Part shown: piece by piece, positions 1-6,762 of the stretch
Layout of the letters: the number at the start of each line of letters is the position of its first letter
Position numbering within the stretch: the first letter of the stretch is position 1
NCBI GenBank assembly: GCA_038251885.1
Contig: JBBSAX010000132.1
Location: 1 to 14,047 of the forward strand
DNA from: JAHCHG01 sp038251885
GTDB taxonomy: Bacteria; Acidobacteriota; Blastocatellia; Pyrinomonadales; Pyrinomonadaceae
Length of the DNA: 14,047 bases
Reading direction: 5' to 3'
Notes under the pieces: model-generated
The model's input: only the letters and a program-made list of their open reading frames with translations
What the model was told of the DNA's origin: nothing
The model's database searches: none
Program-made: the position numbers and the translations under genes

Positions 1-1
1 A

Positions 2-739
2 GATGTGAAAAATCTGCAAATCGGACAGCGCGTTTTGGCGACGACTTCGAGCGGCGGTTATGCGGAATTTGCGACGGCGAACGCAAAAACCGTGATTCCG
101 ATTCCTGACGAACTCGGTTTTGGCGAATCAACCGCGCTGCTTGTGCAGGGTTTGACTGCGCTCGGACTTTTGAATGAAACGAAATCAGGGCAGACAATTT
201 TGATTCACGCGGCGGCGGGCGGTGTCGGGACTTTGCTTGTGCAACTTGCGAAACAGAAAGGCTTAAAAGTGATCGGCACGGCTTCGAGCGAGCAGAAATT
301 ACAGCTTGTCGTGGATTTGGGCGCAGATTTTGCGATCAATTATTCGGAAGATGATTGGACGGACGAAGTTTTGAAAGCGACGGACGGCAAAGGCGTTGAT
401 TGGCTGATCGAAATGGTCGGCGGCGACATCGTGGCGAAAAACTTGAAAGTGCTGGCGACGCACGGCACGATGTGGGTTTACGGCTCGGCGAGCGGCGAAG
501 ATTTCAAAGTTTCGGTGCTGAGTTTGATGAACAAAAATCACGCAATTCGCGGTTATTGGCTGATGAACGAATCAGTCCCGAATCGAATCGCGTTCACCAA
601 AGAATTGCTCGGACATCTCGGCGCGGGACGTTTGAAAATTCAGATTACTGAATTTTCTTTGGAACAAGCGAGAGAAGCGCACGAAGCGATTGAGAACCGG
701 AAAACGACAGGCAAAGTCGTTTTGACGGTGGGAAATTAG
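2..739 (+). CDS. NADPH:quinone oxidoreductase family protein (zinc-independent MDR), 5' end missing
   Basis: This is the C-terminal part of a medium-chain quinone/enone reductase, a soluble enzyme that uses NADPH to reduce quinones or other alpha,beta-unsaturated carbonyls. The frame is open to the left edge, and the GTG at 5 falls inside the conserved 'VKNLQIGQRVLA' strand, so the true start lies outside the window. Family members are about 320-330 residues, so roughly 80-90 are missing. Visible marks are the G-Y-A-E-F segment ending the catalytic domain, the nucleotide-binding loop HAAAGGVGTLLVQLAK, the GADFAINY segment, and the C-terminal GKVVL strand. There are no zinc-ligand cysteines, which fits the quinone reductase rather than the alcohol dehydrogenase branch. 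The TAG stop lies inside the first bases of the inverted repeat that follows. The family is secure; the substrate is unknown. Confidence 0.88.
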   Translation, partial: DVKNLQIGQRVLATTSSGGYAEFATANAKTVIPIPDELGFGESTALLVQGLTALGLLNETKSGQTILIHAAAGGVGTLLVQLAKQKGLKVIGTASSEQKLQLVVDLGADFAINYSEDDWTDEVLKATDGKGVDWLIEMVGGDIVAKNLKVLATHGTMWVYGSASGEDFKVSVLSLMNKNHAIRGYWLMNESVPNRIAFTKELLGHLGAGRLKIQITEFSLEQAREAHEAIENRKTTGKVVLTVGN

Positions 740-938
740 CCACGAAATGACACGAAAAAAACACGAAAAAAGGGAAGAAATTTAACCACAGATGAACACA
801 GATAAACACAGATTTTTAAGGCGAAATACAAATTCAAGTCAATTGATTTTATCTTGGATTTATCTGTGTCCATCTGTGTTCATCTGTGGATAATTATTCT
901 TAAAAATTTCGTGAATTTTCGTGTTTGTTCGTGGCTAA
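736..938. repeat. Nested long inverted repeat, copy 1 (CCACAGAT family)
   Basis: This element fills most of the 208-nt gap between the quinone reductase and the SDR. The outer arms are TTAGCCAC (736-743) and GTGGCTAA (931-938), extended by several irregular TTTCGTG/CACGAAA pairs. The inner arms are 786-813 and 862-889 and match at 26 of 28 positions. Each inner arm is itself built from short ACACAGAT-like units. The left outer arm includes the TAG stop of the upstream gene. Translation through the right arm gives a short valine/cysteine/tryptophan-rich open frame at 854-1069 that I do not consider a gene. Related copies are at 6613-6757 and 9660-9756, so this is a dispersed repeat family. It carries no protein of its own; mobilisation or function is unknown. 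Confidence 0.85.
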
Positions 939-947
939 AAAAATCTT

Positions 948-1739
948 ATGAATGCAAAAGACAAAATAATTCTCGTAACCGGCGGCGCGAACGGCATTGG
1001 GAAGGCTTTGTGCGAGCGGTTTCACTCGGAAGGTGCGGAGAAGATTTTTGTTGCCGATTTGGAGTTTGAAAACGCGGAAAAGGTGGCGGAATCGGTCAAT
1101 GGGAAAGCGTTCAAATTGAATGTGGCGGACGAAGCGAATTGTAAATCGGTTGTAGCGGAAATTTTAGATGAATGCGGGAGAGTTGATTTTGTTGCGTCGA
1201 ATGCGGGAATCGGCGGTGCGGAAGGTTCTCTGGAAGTTTCGGACAAGATTTGGGATTTGGTTTATAAGGTGAATGTCTTGTCGCACGTTTATTTGGCGCG
1301 GGCGGTTTTTCCACAGATGATCGAAAACGGCGGCGGCGGGTTTATGATAACGGCTTCGGCGGCGGGACTTTTGACGCATCCTTTGTCTGCGCCGTATTCG
1401 GTAACGAAACACGCGGCGGTGGCGATGGCGGAGAGTTTTGCAATTGAATTCGGCGATAAAATTTACGTTTCGTGTCTGTGTCCGCAAGGTGTCAGAACTC
1501 GTTTGATCGAAAACCCGGAATACGGAAATAATCAATTTTTGATTCCCGATTCGATCACGGTTGAAGAATGTGTGGATGTTGTGGTGAAGACACTTGAAAA
1601 GGAAGAATTTTTGATTTTGCCGCATAAAGAAGTCGGCAAATATATTGTTAAAAAGGCGGAAAATCACGACCGTTGGCTTAACACAATGCAGAAAGTCCGC
1701 GCGGCGGTTTTGGGTGAAAAACAAATTGTAGGAAAATAA
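948..1739 (+). CDS. SDR family NAD(P)-dependent oxidoreductase (classical)
   Basis: A 263-residue classical short-chain dehydrogenase/reductase, predicted cytosolic. The cofactor motif TGGANGIG is at residues 11-18. An acidic residue, Asp37, ends the second strand, which usually favours NAD(H) over NADP(H). The structural NAG is at 85-87. The catalytic set is Ser137 in TASAAG, Tyr150 and Lys154 (YSVTK). The substrate-binding C-terminus is not diagnostic, so the substrate is unknown. The ATG at 948 follows the right end of the inverted repeat and has no clear Shine-Dalgarno sequence. An ATG at 952 is out of frame. The next gene begins 5 nt after the stop, so the two are probably co-transcribed. 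Confidence 0.9.
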   Translation: MNAKDKIILVTGGANGIGKALCERFHSEGAEKIFVADLEFENAEKVAESVNGKAFKLNVADEANCKSVVAEILDECGRVDFVASNAGIGGAEGSLEVSDKIWDLVYKVNVLSHVYLARAVFPQMIENGGGGFMITASAAGLLTHPLSAPYSVTKHAAVAMAESFAIEFGDKIYVSCLCPQGVRTRLIENPEYGNNQFLIPDSITVEECVDVVVKTLEKEEFLILPHKEVGKYIVKKAENHDRWLNTMQKVRAAVLGEKQIVGK

Positions 1740-1744
1740 AAGAT

Positions 1745-2383
1745 ATGAAAATAGGAATTATTGGAGCGGGAAATATCGGTGGAAATGCGGCGAAACTCTT
1801 TGCAAAAGCGGGACACGAAATTACAATTGCGAATTCGCGCGGACCGGAAACATTGACGGATTTGATAAACGAAATCGGTGAAAATGCAAAAGCCGTAACT
1901 GTTAAAGAAGCGGCGGATTTTGGCGAAATAGTGTTTGTTTCGATTCCCTTCGGCGGAATCAGCGAAATTCCATCAGAAAGTCTTGAAGGAAAAATCGTGA
2001 TAGATTCAAACAATTATTACCCCGACCGCGACGGACAAATTGCGGAATTGGATTCGGGCGAAAAGACTTCGAGCGAAAATTTACAAGAACATTTGAAAGG
2101 TGCGACGATTGTTAAAGCCTTTAATACAATATGGTTTGAACATCTGAAAACACAGGGAAATAAAGAATTATCGCTCGAAGAAAGGCGCGTGATTTTTGTT
2201 GCCGGAGATGATGACGGAGCGAAAAAAACTGTTTCAAATTTGATCGAAGAAATCGGTTTTGCTCCATACGATACGGGAAGTTTAAGGTTCGGTGGAAAAA
2301 CGCAGGAGCCTAACACAGCGATTTATAACCGCAATCTGACGCAGCGTGAAGCAGCGGCAATATTGGGATCGGAAGGTTATTGA
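1745..2383 (+). CDS. NADPH-dependent F420 reductase-like / NADP oxidoreductase family protein
   Basis: A 212-residue single Rossmann-domain protein of the F420-dependent NADP reductase superfamily. These enzymes move hydride between NADP(H) and a deazaflavin or another partner; many bacterial members have no proven substrate. The N-terminus has a textbook glycine motif, GIIGAGNIGG (residues 4-13), and a short second-strand loop ANSRGP (29-34) of the type that grips the NADP 2'-phosphate. The segment VIDSNNYYPDRDG and the GATIVKAFNTIW stretch are characteristic of the family, and the length is normal. It starts 5 nt after the upstream SDR and ends 7 nt before the next gene, so it sits in an operon. 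Whether the organism makes F420 cannot be judged here, so I would not call it an F420 enzyme. Confidence 0.82.
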   Translation: MKIGIIGAGNIGGNAAKLFAKAGHEITIANSRGPETLTDLINEIGENAKAVTVKEAADFGEIVFVSIPFGGISEIPSESLEGKIVIDSNNYYPDRDGQIAELDSGEKTSSENLQEHLKGATIVKAFNTIWFEHLKTQGNKELSLEERRVIFVAGDDDGAKKTVSNLIEEIGFAPYDTGSLRFGGKTQEPNTAIYNRNLTQREAAAILGSEGY

Positions 2384-2390
2384 TCTTCAA

Positions 2391-2981
2391 ATGACTAAGA
2401 TTGACGAATATCGAGATTTTCATCCGCTTTCACGACAGGAATGGCGCGAATGGCTGGCGGAAAATTACGACAAATTTAGAGGCATCTGGTTTGTTTATTA
2501 CAAAAAATCGGCAAATCAACCGCGTGTCAGTTATGACGAAGCAGTCGGAGAAGCCTTATGTTTTGGTTGGATTGACAGTTTGCCGCGTAAAATTGATGAA
2601 GCCCGTTCAAAATTACTTTTTACGCCCCGCAAGCCTAAAAGCGTTTGGTCGGCGGTAAATAAAGCACGAATCGAAAAATTAATTGAAAACGGGGCAATGA
2701 CCGAAATTGGTTTGAAAAAAATCAAAGCCGCGAAAAAAGATGGTTCGTGGAATGCTTTGGATAAAAGCGATAATTTATTAATCGAAAAGGATTTAGCCCA
2801 AGCCTTTGAGAAAAACGAAACGGCAAAGAAGAATTTTGAAGTTTTTACCGATGCGGTGAAACGAATAATTTTAAGTTGGATCTATTCTGCAAAAACTTTC
2901 AAAACGAGAAAGAAAAGGATTGATAAAACAATTCGAATGGCGGCAGTTAATCTGCGGGCAAATTTAGACAAGGAAAATTAG
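2391..2981 (+). CDS. YdeI/OmpD-associated (OmdA) family protein
   Basis: A 196-residue protein of the YdeI/OmdA family, small proteins linked in some bacteria to bacteriocin or peptide resistance and outer-membrane stress. The biochemical role is not settled. Recognisable segments are the N-terminal W-R-E-W-L helix, the core ALCFGWIDS with a nearby basic/acidic pair (RKIDEARS), the highly conserved FTPRKPKSVWSAVNKARIE, the GAMTEIGLKKI helix, and a C-terminal basic helix with WIYSAKTFKTRKKRI. The frame is open from an ATG at 2346, but that start overlaps the upstream gene by 38 nt and adds 15 unrelated residues. I prefer the ATG at 2391, 7 nt after the previous stop. There is no signal peptide, so it is probably cytosolic. 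Confidence 0.85.
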   Translation: MTKIDEYRDFHPLSRQEWREWLAENYDKFRGIWFVYYKKSANQPRVSYDEAVGEALCFGWIDSLPRKIDEARSKLLFTPRKPKSVWSAVNKARIEKLIENGAMTEIGLKKIKAAKKDGSWNALDKSDNLLIEKDLAQAFEKNETAKKNFEVFTDAVKRIILSWIYSAKTFKTRKKRIDKTIRMAAVNLRANLDKEN

Positions 2982-3006
2982 AACGAAAAAGGGAAGTATA
3001 AAAATT

Positions 3007-4086
3007 ATGAGCAAATTATTTGAGAATTTAAAGATTGGAAACTTGGAACTGGAAAATCGCATTATTTATGCGCCATTGACGCGCAGCCGTGCTGATGACG
3101 AAGGCGTTCAGCCCGATTTTGCGGCGGATTATTACGGGCAGAGAGCTTCTGCCGGTTTAATTTTAACGGAAGCGACGAATGTCTCGCCGTTAGCGAAAGG
3201 TTATGTCAGAACACCGGGAATTTATACGGACGCACAAATCGAAAGCTGGCGAAAAGTGACGGACGCGGTTCACGCTAAAGGCGGCAAGATATTTATGCAG
3301 CTTTTCCACACGGGCAGAATCGCTCTGCCGGATTTTCTGCCTGACAATCAAAAGCCGGTTGCGCCTTCGGCTATTAAAGCCAAAGGGCAAAATTACACTG
3401 ACGACGGAATGAAGGACTTTGTTGAACCGCGCGAACTTTCGACCGAAGAAGTAAAAGCGACGATCAAGGATTTTGCGAAAGCGGCGAAAAATGCAATTGA
3501 TGTGGGCTTTGACGGCGTCGAGCTGCACGGGGCAAATGGTTATCTCGTGCATCAATTTTTGGGAACGAACACAAATAAGAGAACTGATGAATACGGCGGT
3601 TCGGACGAAAACCGGGCTAGGTTCTTGCTTGAAGCGATTGACGCGATTACGGCGGAGATCGGTTCCGAAAATCTCGGCATCAAACTTTCGCCGACCGTTT
3701 CGTTTAATGATATGGAAGACGCGAATGCAGAAGAATTCTACCCGTATATCATCGAAAAATTAAATGAACGAAATCTCGCCTATCTGCACGTCGGTTTTCA
3801 AGTCGCGTCGGAAAACGAACTCGGCTGGCATAAACTTCTCCGACCGCTATTCAAAGGAGCGTATTTTGCCAACGGGGGTTTTGAAAAGAAATCGGGCGAA
3901 AAGTTGCTCGAATCCGGCAACTCGGACGCGATTGTTTACGGCAAGTTGTTTCTGGCAAATCCCGATCTACCGAAGCGTTTTAACTTGAACGCCGAATTAA
4001 ATGATTGGGATGCGAACACTTTTTATACACCGGGCAAAAAAGGTTACACAGATTACCCGACCTTGGAAGAAGCGAAAGCTGCCTGA
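3007..4086 (+). CDS. Alkene reductase, Old Yellow Enzyme family (NemA/XenB-like)
   Basis: A 359-residue FMN-dependent ene-reductase. It uses NAD(P)H to reduce activated C=C bonds (enones, maleimides) and often nitro compounds or nitrate esters. Visible signatures are the N-terminal YAPLTRSRA, the FMN-contacting Gln98 in MQLFHTGR, the substrate-binding pair His174/Asn177 with Tyr179 in HGANGYLVHQFL, the NKRTDEYGGS-ENRARF loop (191-206), and a late GKLFLANPDLPKRF. The C-terminus TFYTPGKKGYTDYPTL is typical of the NemA-like branch. Length is normal and no key residue is missing. It lies 25 nt after the YdeI-like gene. Its TGA stop is followed by a 29-bp inverted repeat, which separates it from the peroxiredoxin-like gene. 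The enzyme class is secure; the natural substrate is unknown, and detoxification of electrophiles is an inference. Confidence 0.93.
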   Translation: MSKLFENLKIGNLELENRIIYAPLTRSRADDEGVQPDFAADYYGQRASAGLILTEATNVSPLAKGYVRTPGIYTDAQIESWRKVTDAVHAKGGKIFMQLFHTGRIALPDFLPDNQKPVAPSAIKAKGQNYTDDGMKDFVEPRELSTEEVKATIKDFAKAAKNAIDVGFDGVELHGANGYLVHQFLGTNTNKRTDEYGGSDENRARFLLEAIDAITAEIGSENLGIKLSPTVSFNDMEDANAEEFYPYIIEKLNERNLAYLHVGFQVASENELGWHKLLRPLFKGAYFANGGFEKKSGEKLLESGNSDAIVYGKLFLANPDLPKRFNLNAELNDWDANTFYTPGKKGYTDYPTLEEAKAA

Positions 4087-4092
4087 AAATTA

Positions 4093-4173
4093 TTGTAAGG
4101 GCGATGGCTTGTCCACGCCCGATAAGCATTTGGATTTATAACAGCGGGCGAGAACAAGGGATCGCCCTTACAA
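4093..4173. repeat. 29-bp imperfect inverted repeat with 23-nt loop
   Basis: The arms at 4093-4121 and 4145-4173 pair at 24 of 29 positions, starting TTGTAAGGGCGAT and ending ATCGCCCTTACAA. This fills nearly all of the 94-nt gap between the ene-reductase stop and the peroxiredoxin-like start. The core is GC-rich compared with the flanks. On the + strand the right arm is followed by an A-run, not a T-run, so it is not a classical intrinsic terminator for the upstream gene. It looks like a dispersed palindromic element unrelated in sequence to the CCACAGAT family. No second copy is present in this window. Confidence 0.8.
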
Positions 4174-4180
4174 AAAAAAT

Positions 4181-4828
4181 ATGTCATTACAAGAAAAATT
4201 ACAAAATATATCGAAAGAAAGCGGCGGAAAATTGCCCGACGATGTGCGGCACAAAATGGCGAAAGCGACGCAGGAATTAAAAGATTCCGGTCAAGCCGAA
4301 CGCACGTTGGGCGTTGGTGATAAAATACCCTCGTTTACGCTTCCGAACACTAACGGCGAGATGATTAGTTCCAATGATTTGCTGAAAAACGGCAATCTTG
4401 TCATAACTTTTTATCGCGGAGTTTGGTGACCGTATTGCAACGCGGAGCTGGAAGCTCTGCACGAAAGTTTTGCGGAAATAAAGTCACAAGGCGCGAATTT
4501 AGTGGCGATTTCGCCGGAGCTTGTTAAGTATTCCAAGCAAATGAAAAACAAACACGAACTCGAATTCGACATTTTGAGCGATGAAGGTAACAAAGTCGCC
4601 GATGAATTCGGTTTGAAGTTCACTTTTCCTGATTACTTGCAGGAAATTTACAAAGGTTTCGGTTCTGATTTGGAACGCTTTAACGGCGATGATTCATGGA
4701 CACTGCCGATTCCGGCGCGTTATGTAATAAATCAAGACGGAATCGTGACGGCGGCTGATGTTCATCCCGATTACACGAAACGTCCCGAGCCTTCGAAAAC
4801 AATTGACGATTTGAAAAAATTGAAATAA
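4181..4828 (+). CDS. Peroxiredoxin-like selenoprotein (AhpC/TSA-fold) with in-frame TGA read as selenocysteine
   Basis: One continuous 216-codon frame (215 residues plus stop) interrupted only by TGA at 4427-4429, codon 83. Without readthrough it gives an 82-residue stub ending FYRGVW. The frame resumes at once as PYCNAELEALHE and runs to a natural end at 4828. The whole matches the thioredoxin-fold peroxiredoxin-like group that carries RGxWCPYCNxEL. The TGA replaces the first, attacking cysteine of CPYC, giving U-P-Y-C. Cys86 is the only cysteine in the protein, so Sec83/Cys86 would be the sole redox pair. Upstream parts are an N-terminal helix (residues 1-40) and the GVGDKIPSFTLPN strand; downstream are LVAISPE, FDILSDEGNKVADEFGL and ARYVINQDGIV, all typical of the family. 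A SECIS-like hairpin follows the TGA. The next gene starts 5 nt after the stop. A cytosolic (seleno)peroxidase or disulfide reductase role is inferred. The alternative is a one-base nonsense mutation (TGC or TGT to TGA) in a cysteine version. Confidence 0.82.
4430..4475 (+). promoter_or_regulatory. Candidate bacterial SECIS element downstream of the Sec TGA
   Basis: Immediately after the TGA, 4430-4434 (CCGTA) can pair with 4471-4475 (TGCGG, one G-U) to form a lower stem. An upper stem pairs 4442-4449 with 4453-4460: eight pairs, one of them G-U, and a GGA apical loop at 4450-4452. The loop starts 20 nt after the TGA and opens with G. This fits the general bacterial SECIS pattern of a hairpin inside the coding region, an apical loop roughly 16-37 nt from the UGA, and a G in the first two loop positions. 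SelB would bind the loop and bring Sec-tRNA to the ribosome. I paired the bases by hand and calculated no free energy. Part of the stem could arise from the conserved NAELEAL coding sequence. Confidence 0.62.
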
Positions 4829-4833
4829 ACAAA

Positions 4834-5742
4834 ATGAAAATATTTTTGACGGGCGCGACAGGTTATGTCGGTTCGGTCGTCGCTGAAAAATTAAAAGGGA
4901 AAGGTTACAAAGTTTCAGGATTGGCAAGAAATGACGAATCTGAAGCAAAGTTGAGTGCAAAAAACATCGAAGTAGTACGCGGTGAACTGCACGATTTCGA
5001 TGTTTTGAAAAGTGCGGCGCGTGAAGCCGACGCGGTTATTCACACGGCATTTAGTCATAATTTTGATGATTACAATGATGCGGTGAAATTGGATAGAAAG
5101 GTAATCGAAGCATTTGCCGATTCCTTGAAACAATCCAATAAACCTTTGATCGTTACGTCGAGTTCGGCGGTTTTGGGCGACACGCGCTCGAACGAAGCGG
5201 ACGAAGATTATCCTTTTTCGCAAAATTCATCGCGCCTTTTGCGAGGTGAAGCTGAACTCGATGTTTTGCAATTGCCGCAGATCGGAATTCGCGCCGTTGT
5301 TTTGCGCCTTCCGCTTTTTGTTTACGGATGTTCGGGAAGTTCATTTGTTCCATTTATTATAAATCAGGCGAAAAAAGAAAATTCCGCAAATTATGTCGAA
5401 TCCGGCGAACAGCAAGTTTCGGCAGTTCATGTTGAAGACGCGGCGGATCTGTATCTTTCGGTTTTGGAAACAAGCACGGCGAAAGGTCTCTATAATGTTG
5501 CAGCAGAAAGTGTTTCAATGAAGGAAATGAGCGAAGCTGTCGCAAGGCTTTTAGATGTTAAAACGAAAAGCCTTGAGGCGGAAAAAGCGCGTGAACAATT
5601 CGGCAAAATGTTTGAATTTCTCTCGCTAAACAATCAACTTTCAGCAGAAAAAGCACGGCGCGATCTGCGTTGGTCGCCGAATTCTTACAATTCGATTTTA
5701 GATGATATTGAAAACGGTTCTTATAGAAAATACAAGGAGTAA
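4834..5742 (+). CDS. NAD-dependent epimerase/dehydratase-like protein (atypical extended SDR)
   Basis: A 302-residue extended-SDR protein with a clear N-terminal cofactor site, FLTGATGYVGS (residues 4-14), followed by GLARND, a loop suited to NADP(H). Other landmarks are ADAVIHTAF (the strand-4 motif), VTSSSAVLGDT, RAVVLRLPLFVYG and the C-terminal substrate domain with VHVEDAADLYLSVLE. I do not see the usual catalytic YxxxK. After the serine strand the sequence reads NSSRLLRGEAEL, with arginines where the Tyr/Lys helix would begin. It therefore belongs to an atypical SDR group that may bind nucleotide or reduce by another mechanism. The substrate cannot be predicted. It lies 5 nt after the peroxiredoxin-like gene and 6 nt before the next SDR, so it is probably in one operon with both. 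Confidence 0.83.
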   Translation: MKIFLTGATGYVGSVVAEKLKGKGYKVSGLARNDESEAKLSAKNIEVVRGELHDFDVLKSAAREADAVIHTAFSHNFDDYNDAVKLDRKVIEAFADSLKQSNKPLIVTSSSAVLGDTRSNEADEDYPFSQNSSRLLRGEAELDVLQLPQIGIRAVVLRLPLFVYGCSGSSFVPFIINQAKKENSANYVESGEQQVSAVHVEDAADLYLSVLETSTAKGLYNVAAESVSMKEMSEAVARLLDVKTKSLEAEKAREQFGKMFEFLSLNNQLSAEKARRDLRWSPNSYNSILDDIENGSYRKYKE

Positions 5743-5748
5743 AAAATA

Positions 5749-6609
5749 ATGAGTGAAAAACAAGTTTGGTTTATTACAGGTTGTTCGACCGGATTCGGGC
5801 GCGAATTGGCAAAATATTTACTTGAAAATGATTATAAAGTCGCGGTAACGGCGCGAGATACTGAAAAAATTCAGGATTTAGTTGAAATTAACAAAGACAA
5901 TGCAATGGCGTTGGCGTTAGATGTAACTGATAAAGCACAAGTCAAAGAAGCTGTCGCAAAAGCCGAGGAGTATTTCGGCAAAATTGATGTTTTGGTCAAC
6001 AATGCCGGATTCGGTTATTTCGGCGCGATTGAAGAATCGGAAGAATCGGAAATTCGCGCGATGTTTGAAGCGAATTTCTGGGGCTTGGCAGAAATGACCC
6101 GCGCCGTTTTACCAAAAATGCGTGAAGAAAAAAGTGGAACAATTGTCAATATTTCATCAATTGGCGGACTTGTCGGATTTCCCGGAGTCGGTTATTACAA
6201 CGCGACTAAATTTGCAGTCAACGGTTTTTCAGAAGCGTTACAAAAGGAAGTCGAACCGCTTGGAATAAATGTAATTATTGTCGAGCCATCAGGTTTTCGC
6301 ACCGATTGGGCGGGACGTTCGGCTAACGAAGCGGAAAATACGATCAAGGATTACGCCGAAACTGCCGGAGCCAATCAAGCAGCGATTCGCGGCTACAGCG
6401 GAAATCAGCCGGGTGATCCGGTTCGTGCGGCAAAAGCCATCGTCAAAGCGGTCGAAGCGGATAGTCCGCCGAAAAATTTATTGTTAGGAAAAGCTGCGTT
6501 TAAGAATGCTAATTTGAAATTAGATGCTTTAAAGGAAGAGTTCAAAACGTGGGCGGAAACTTCAGAAGGCGCGGATTTTCCTGAAACAGTTACGGCGCAG
6601 ACTAAATAA
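5749..6609 (+). CDS. SDR family oxidoreductase (classical, NADP-type)
   Basis: A 286-residue classical short-chain dehydrogenase/reductase. The cofactor loop is TGCSTGFG (residues 10-17). The second strand ends TARD, with Arg36 suited to the NADP phosphate. NNAG is at 84-87, the serine strand NISSIGG at 134-140, and the catalytic Tyr150/Lys154 lie in YNATK. The C-terminal tail after PSGFRTDW carries the variable substrate lid and a helical end. The start is well supported: AAGGAG at 5734-5739 sits 9 nt upstream of the ATG and overlaps the end of the preceding gene, so translation of the two is probably coupled. This is one of only two strong Shine-Dalgarno sites in the window. The substrate is unknown; aldehyde or ketone reduction is likely. 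Confidence 0.92.
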   Translation: MSEKQVWFITGCSTGFGRELAKYLLENDYKVAVTARDTEKIQDLVEINKDNAMALALDVTDKAQVKEAVAKAEEYFGKIDVLVNNAGFGYFGAIEESEESEIRAMFEANFWGLAEMTRAVLPKMREEKSGTIVNISSIGGLVGFPGVGYYNATKFAVNGFSEALQKEVEPLGINVIIVEPSGFRTDWAGRSANEAENTIKDYAETAGANQAAIRGYSGNQPGDPVRAAKAIVKAVEADSPPKNLLLGKAAFKNANLKLDALKEEFKTWAETSEGADFPETVTAQTK

Positions 6610-6612
6610 TTT

Positions 6613-6757
6613 TAGCCACGGAATAGATACGAAAAAAAGAAATACTTAACCACAGATGTAAACCGATAGACCCGGATTTTTAAGAGAAAAAACAGATGAT
6701 ATGAAAATTATTTTATCTTTTTCATATCTGTGTTTGCCCGAGTCTATCTGTAGTTAA
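6613..6757. repeat. Nested inverted repeat, copy 2 (degenerate CCACAGAT family)
   Basis: This fills the 153-nt gap between the SDR and the transglutaminase-like gene. It starts TAGCCACGG, like copy 1, but the matching right outer arm is absent. The inner arms start TTAACCACAGAT (6646) and end ATCTGTAGTTAA (6757). The paired bases between them are broken by substitutions and an indel, and GATAGACCCGG at left mirrors CCGAGTCTATC at right. The element is more diverged than copy 1, which suggests an older insertion or relaxed selection. No promoter could be separated from the repeat. The downstream gene starts 6 nt after the right arm, so its transcription start may lie inside the element or further upstream. 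Confidence 0.75.
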
Positions 6758-6762
6758 AAAAA

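Noticed and set aside
854..1069. Short + strand open frame of 71 codons
   Set aside because: Its first half translates the right arm of an inverted repeat and its second half overlaps the SDR in another frame. It has no coding support.
2346..2390. Upstream ATG extension of the YdeI-like gene
   Set aside because: It would overlap the preceding gene by 38 nt and adds 15 residues that do not resemble the family N-terminus. The ATG at 2391 fits better.
4427..4429. TGA read as Trp, or a programmed frameshift in the peroxiredoxin-like gene
   Set aside because: TGA ends other genes here (at 2383 and 4086), Trp is TGG, and the frame is the same on both sides of the codon, so no frameshift is needed. 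Cysteine-equivalent recoding as Sec fits best.
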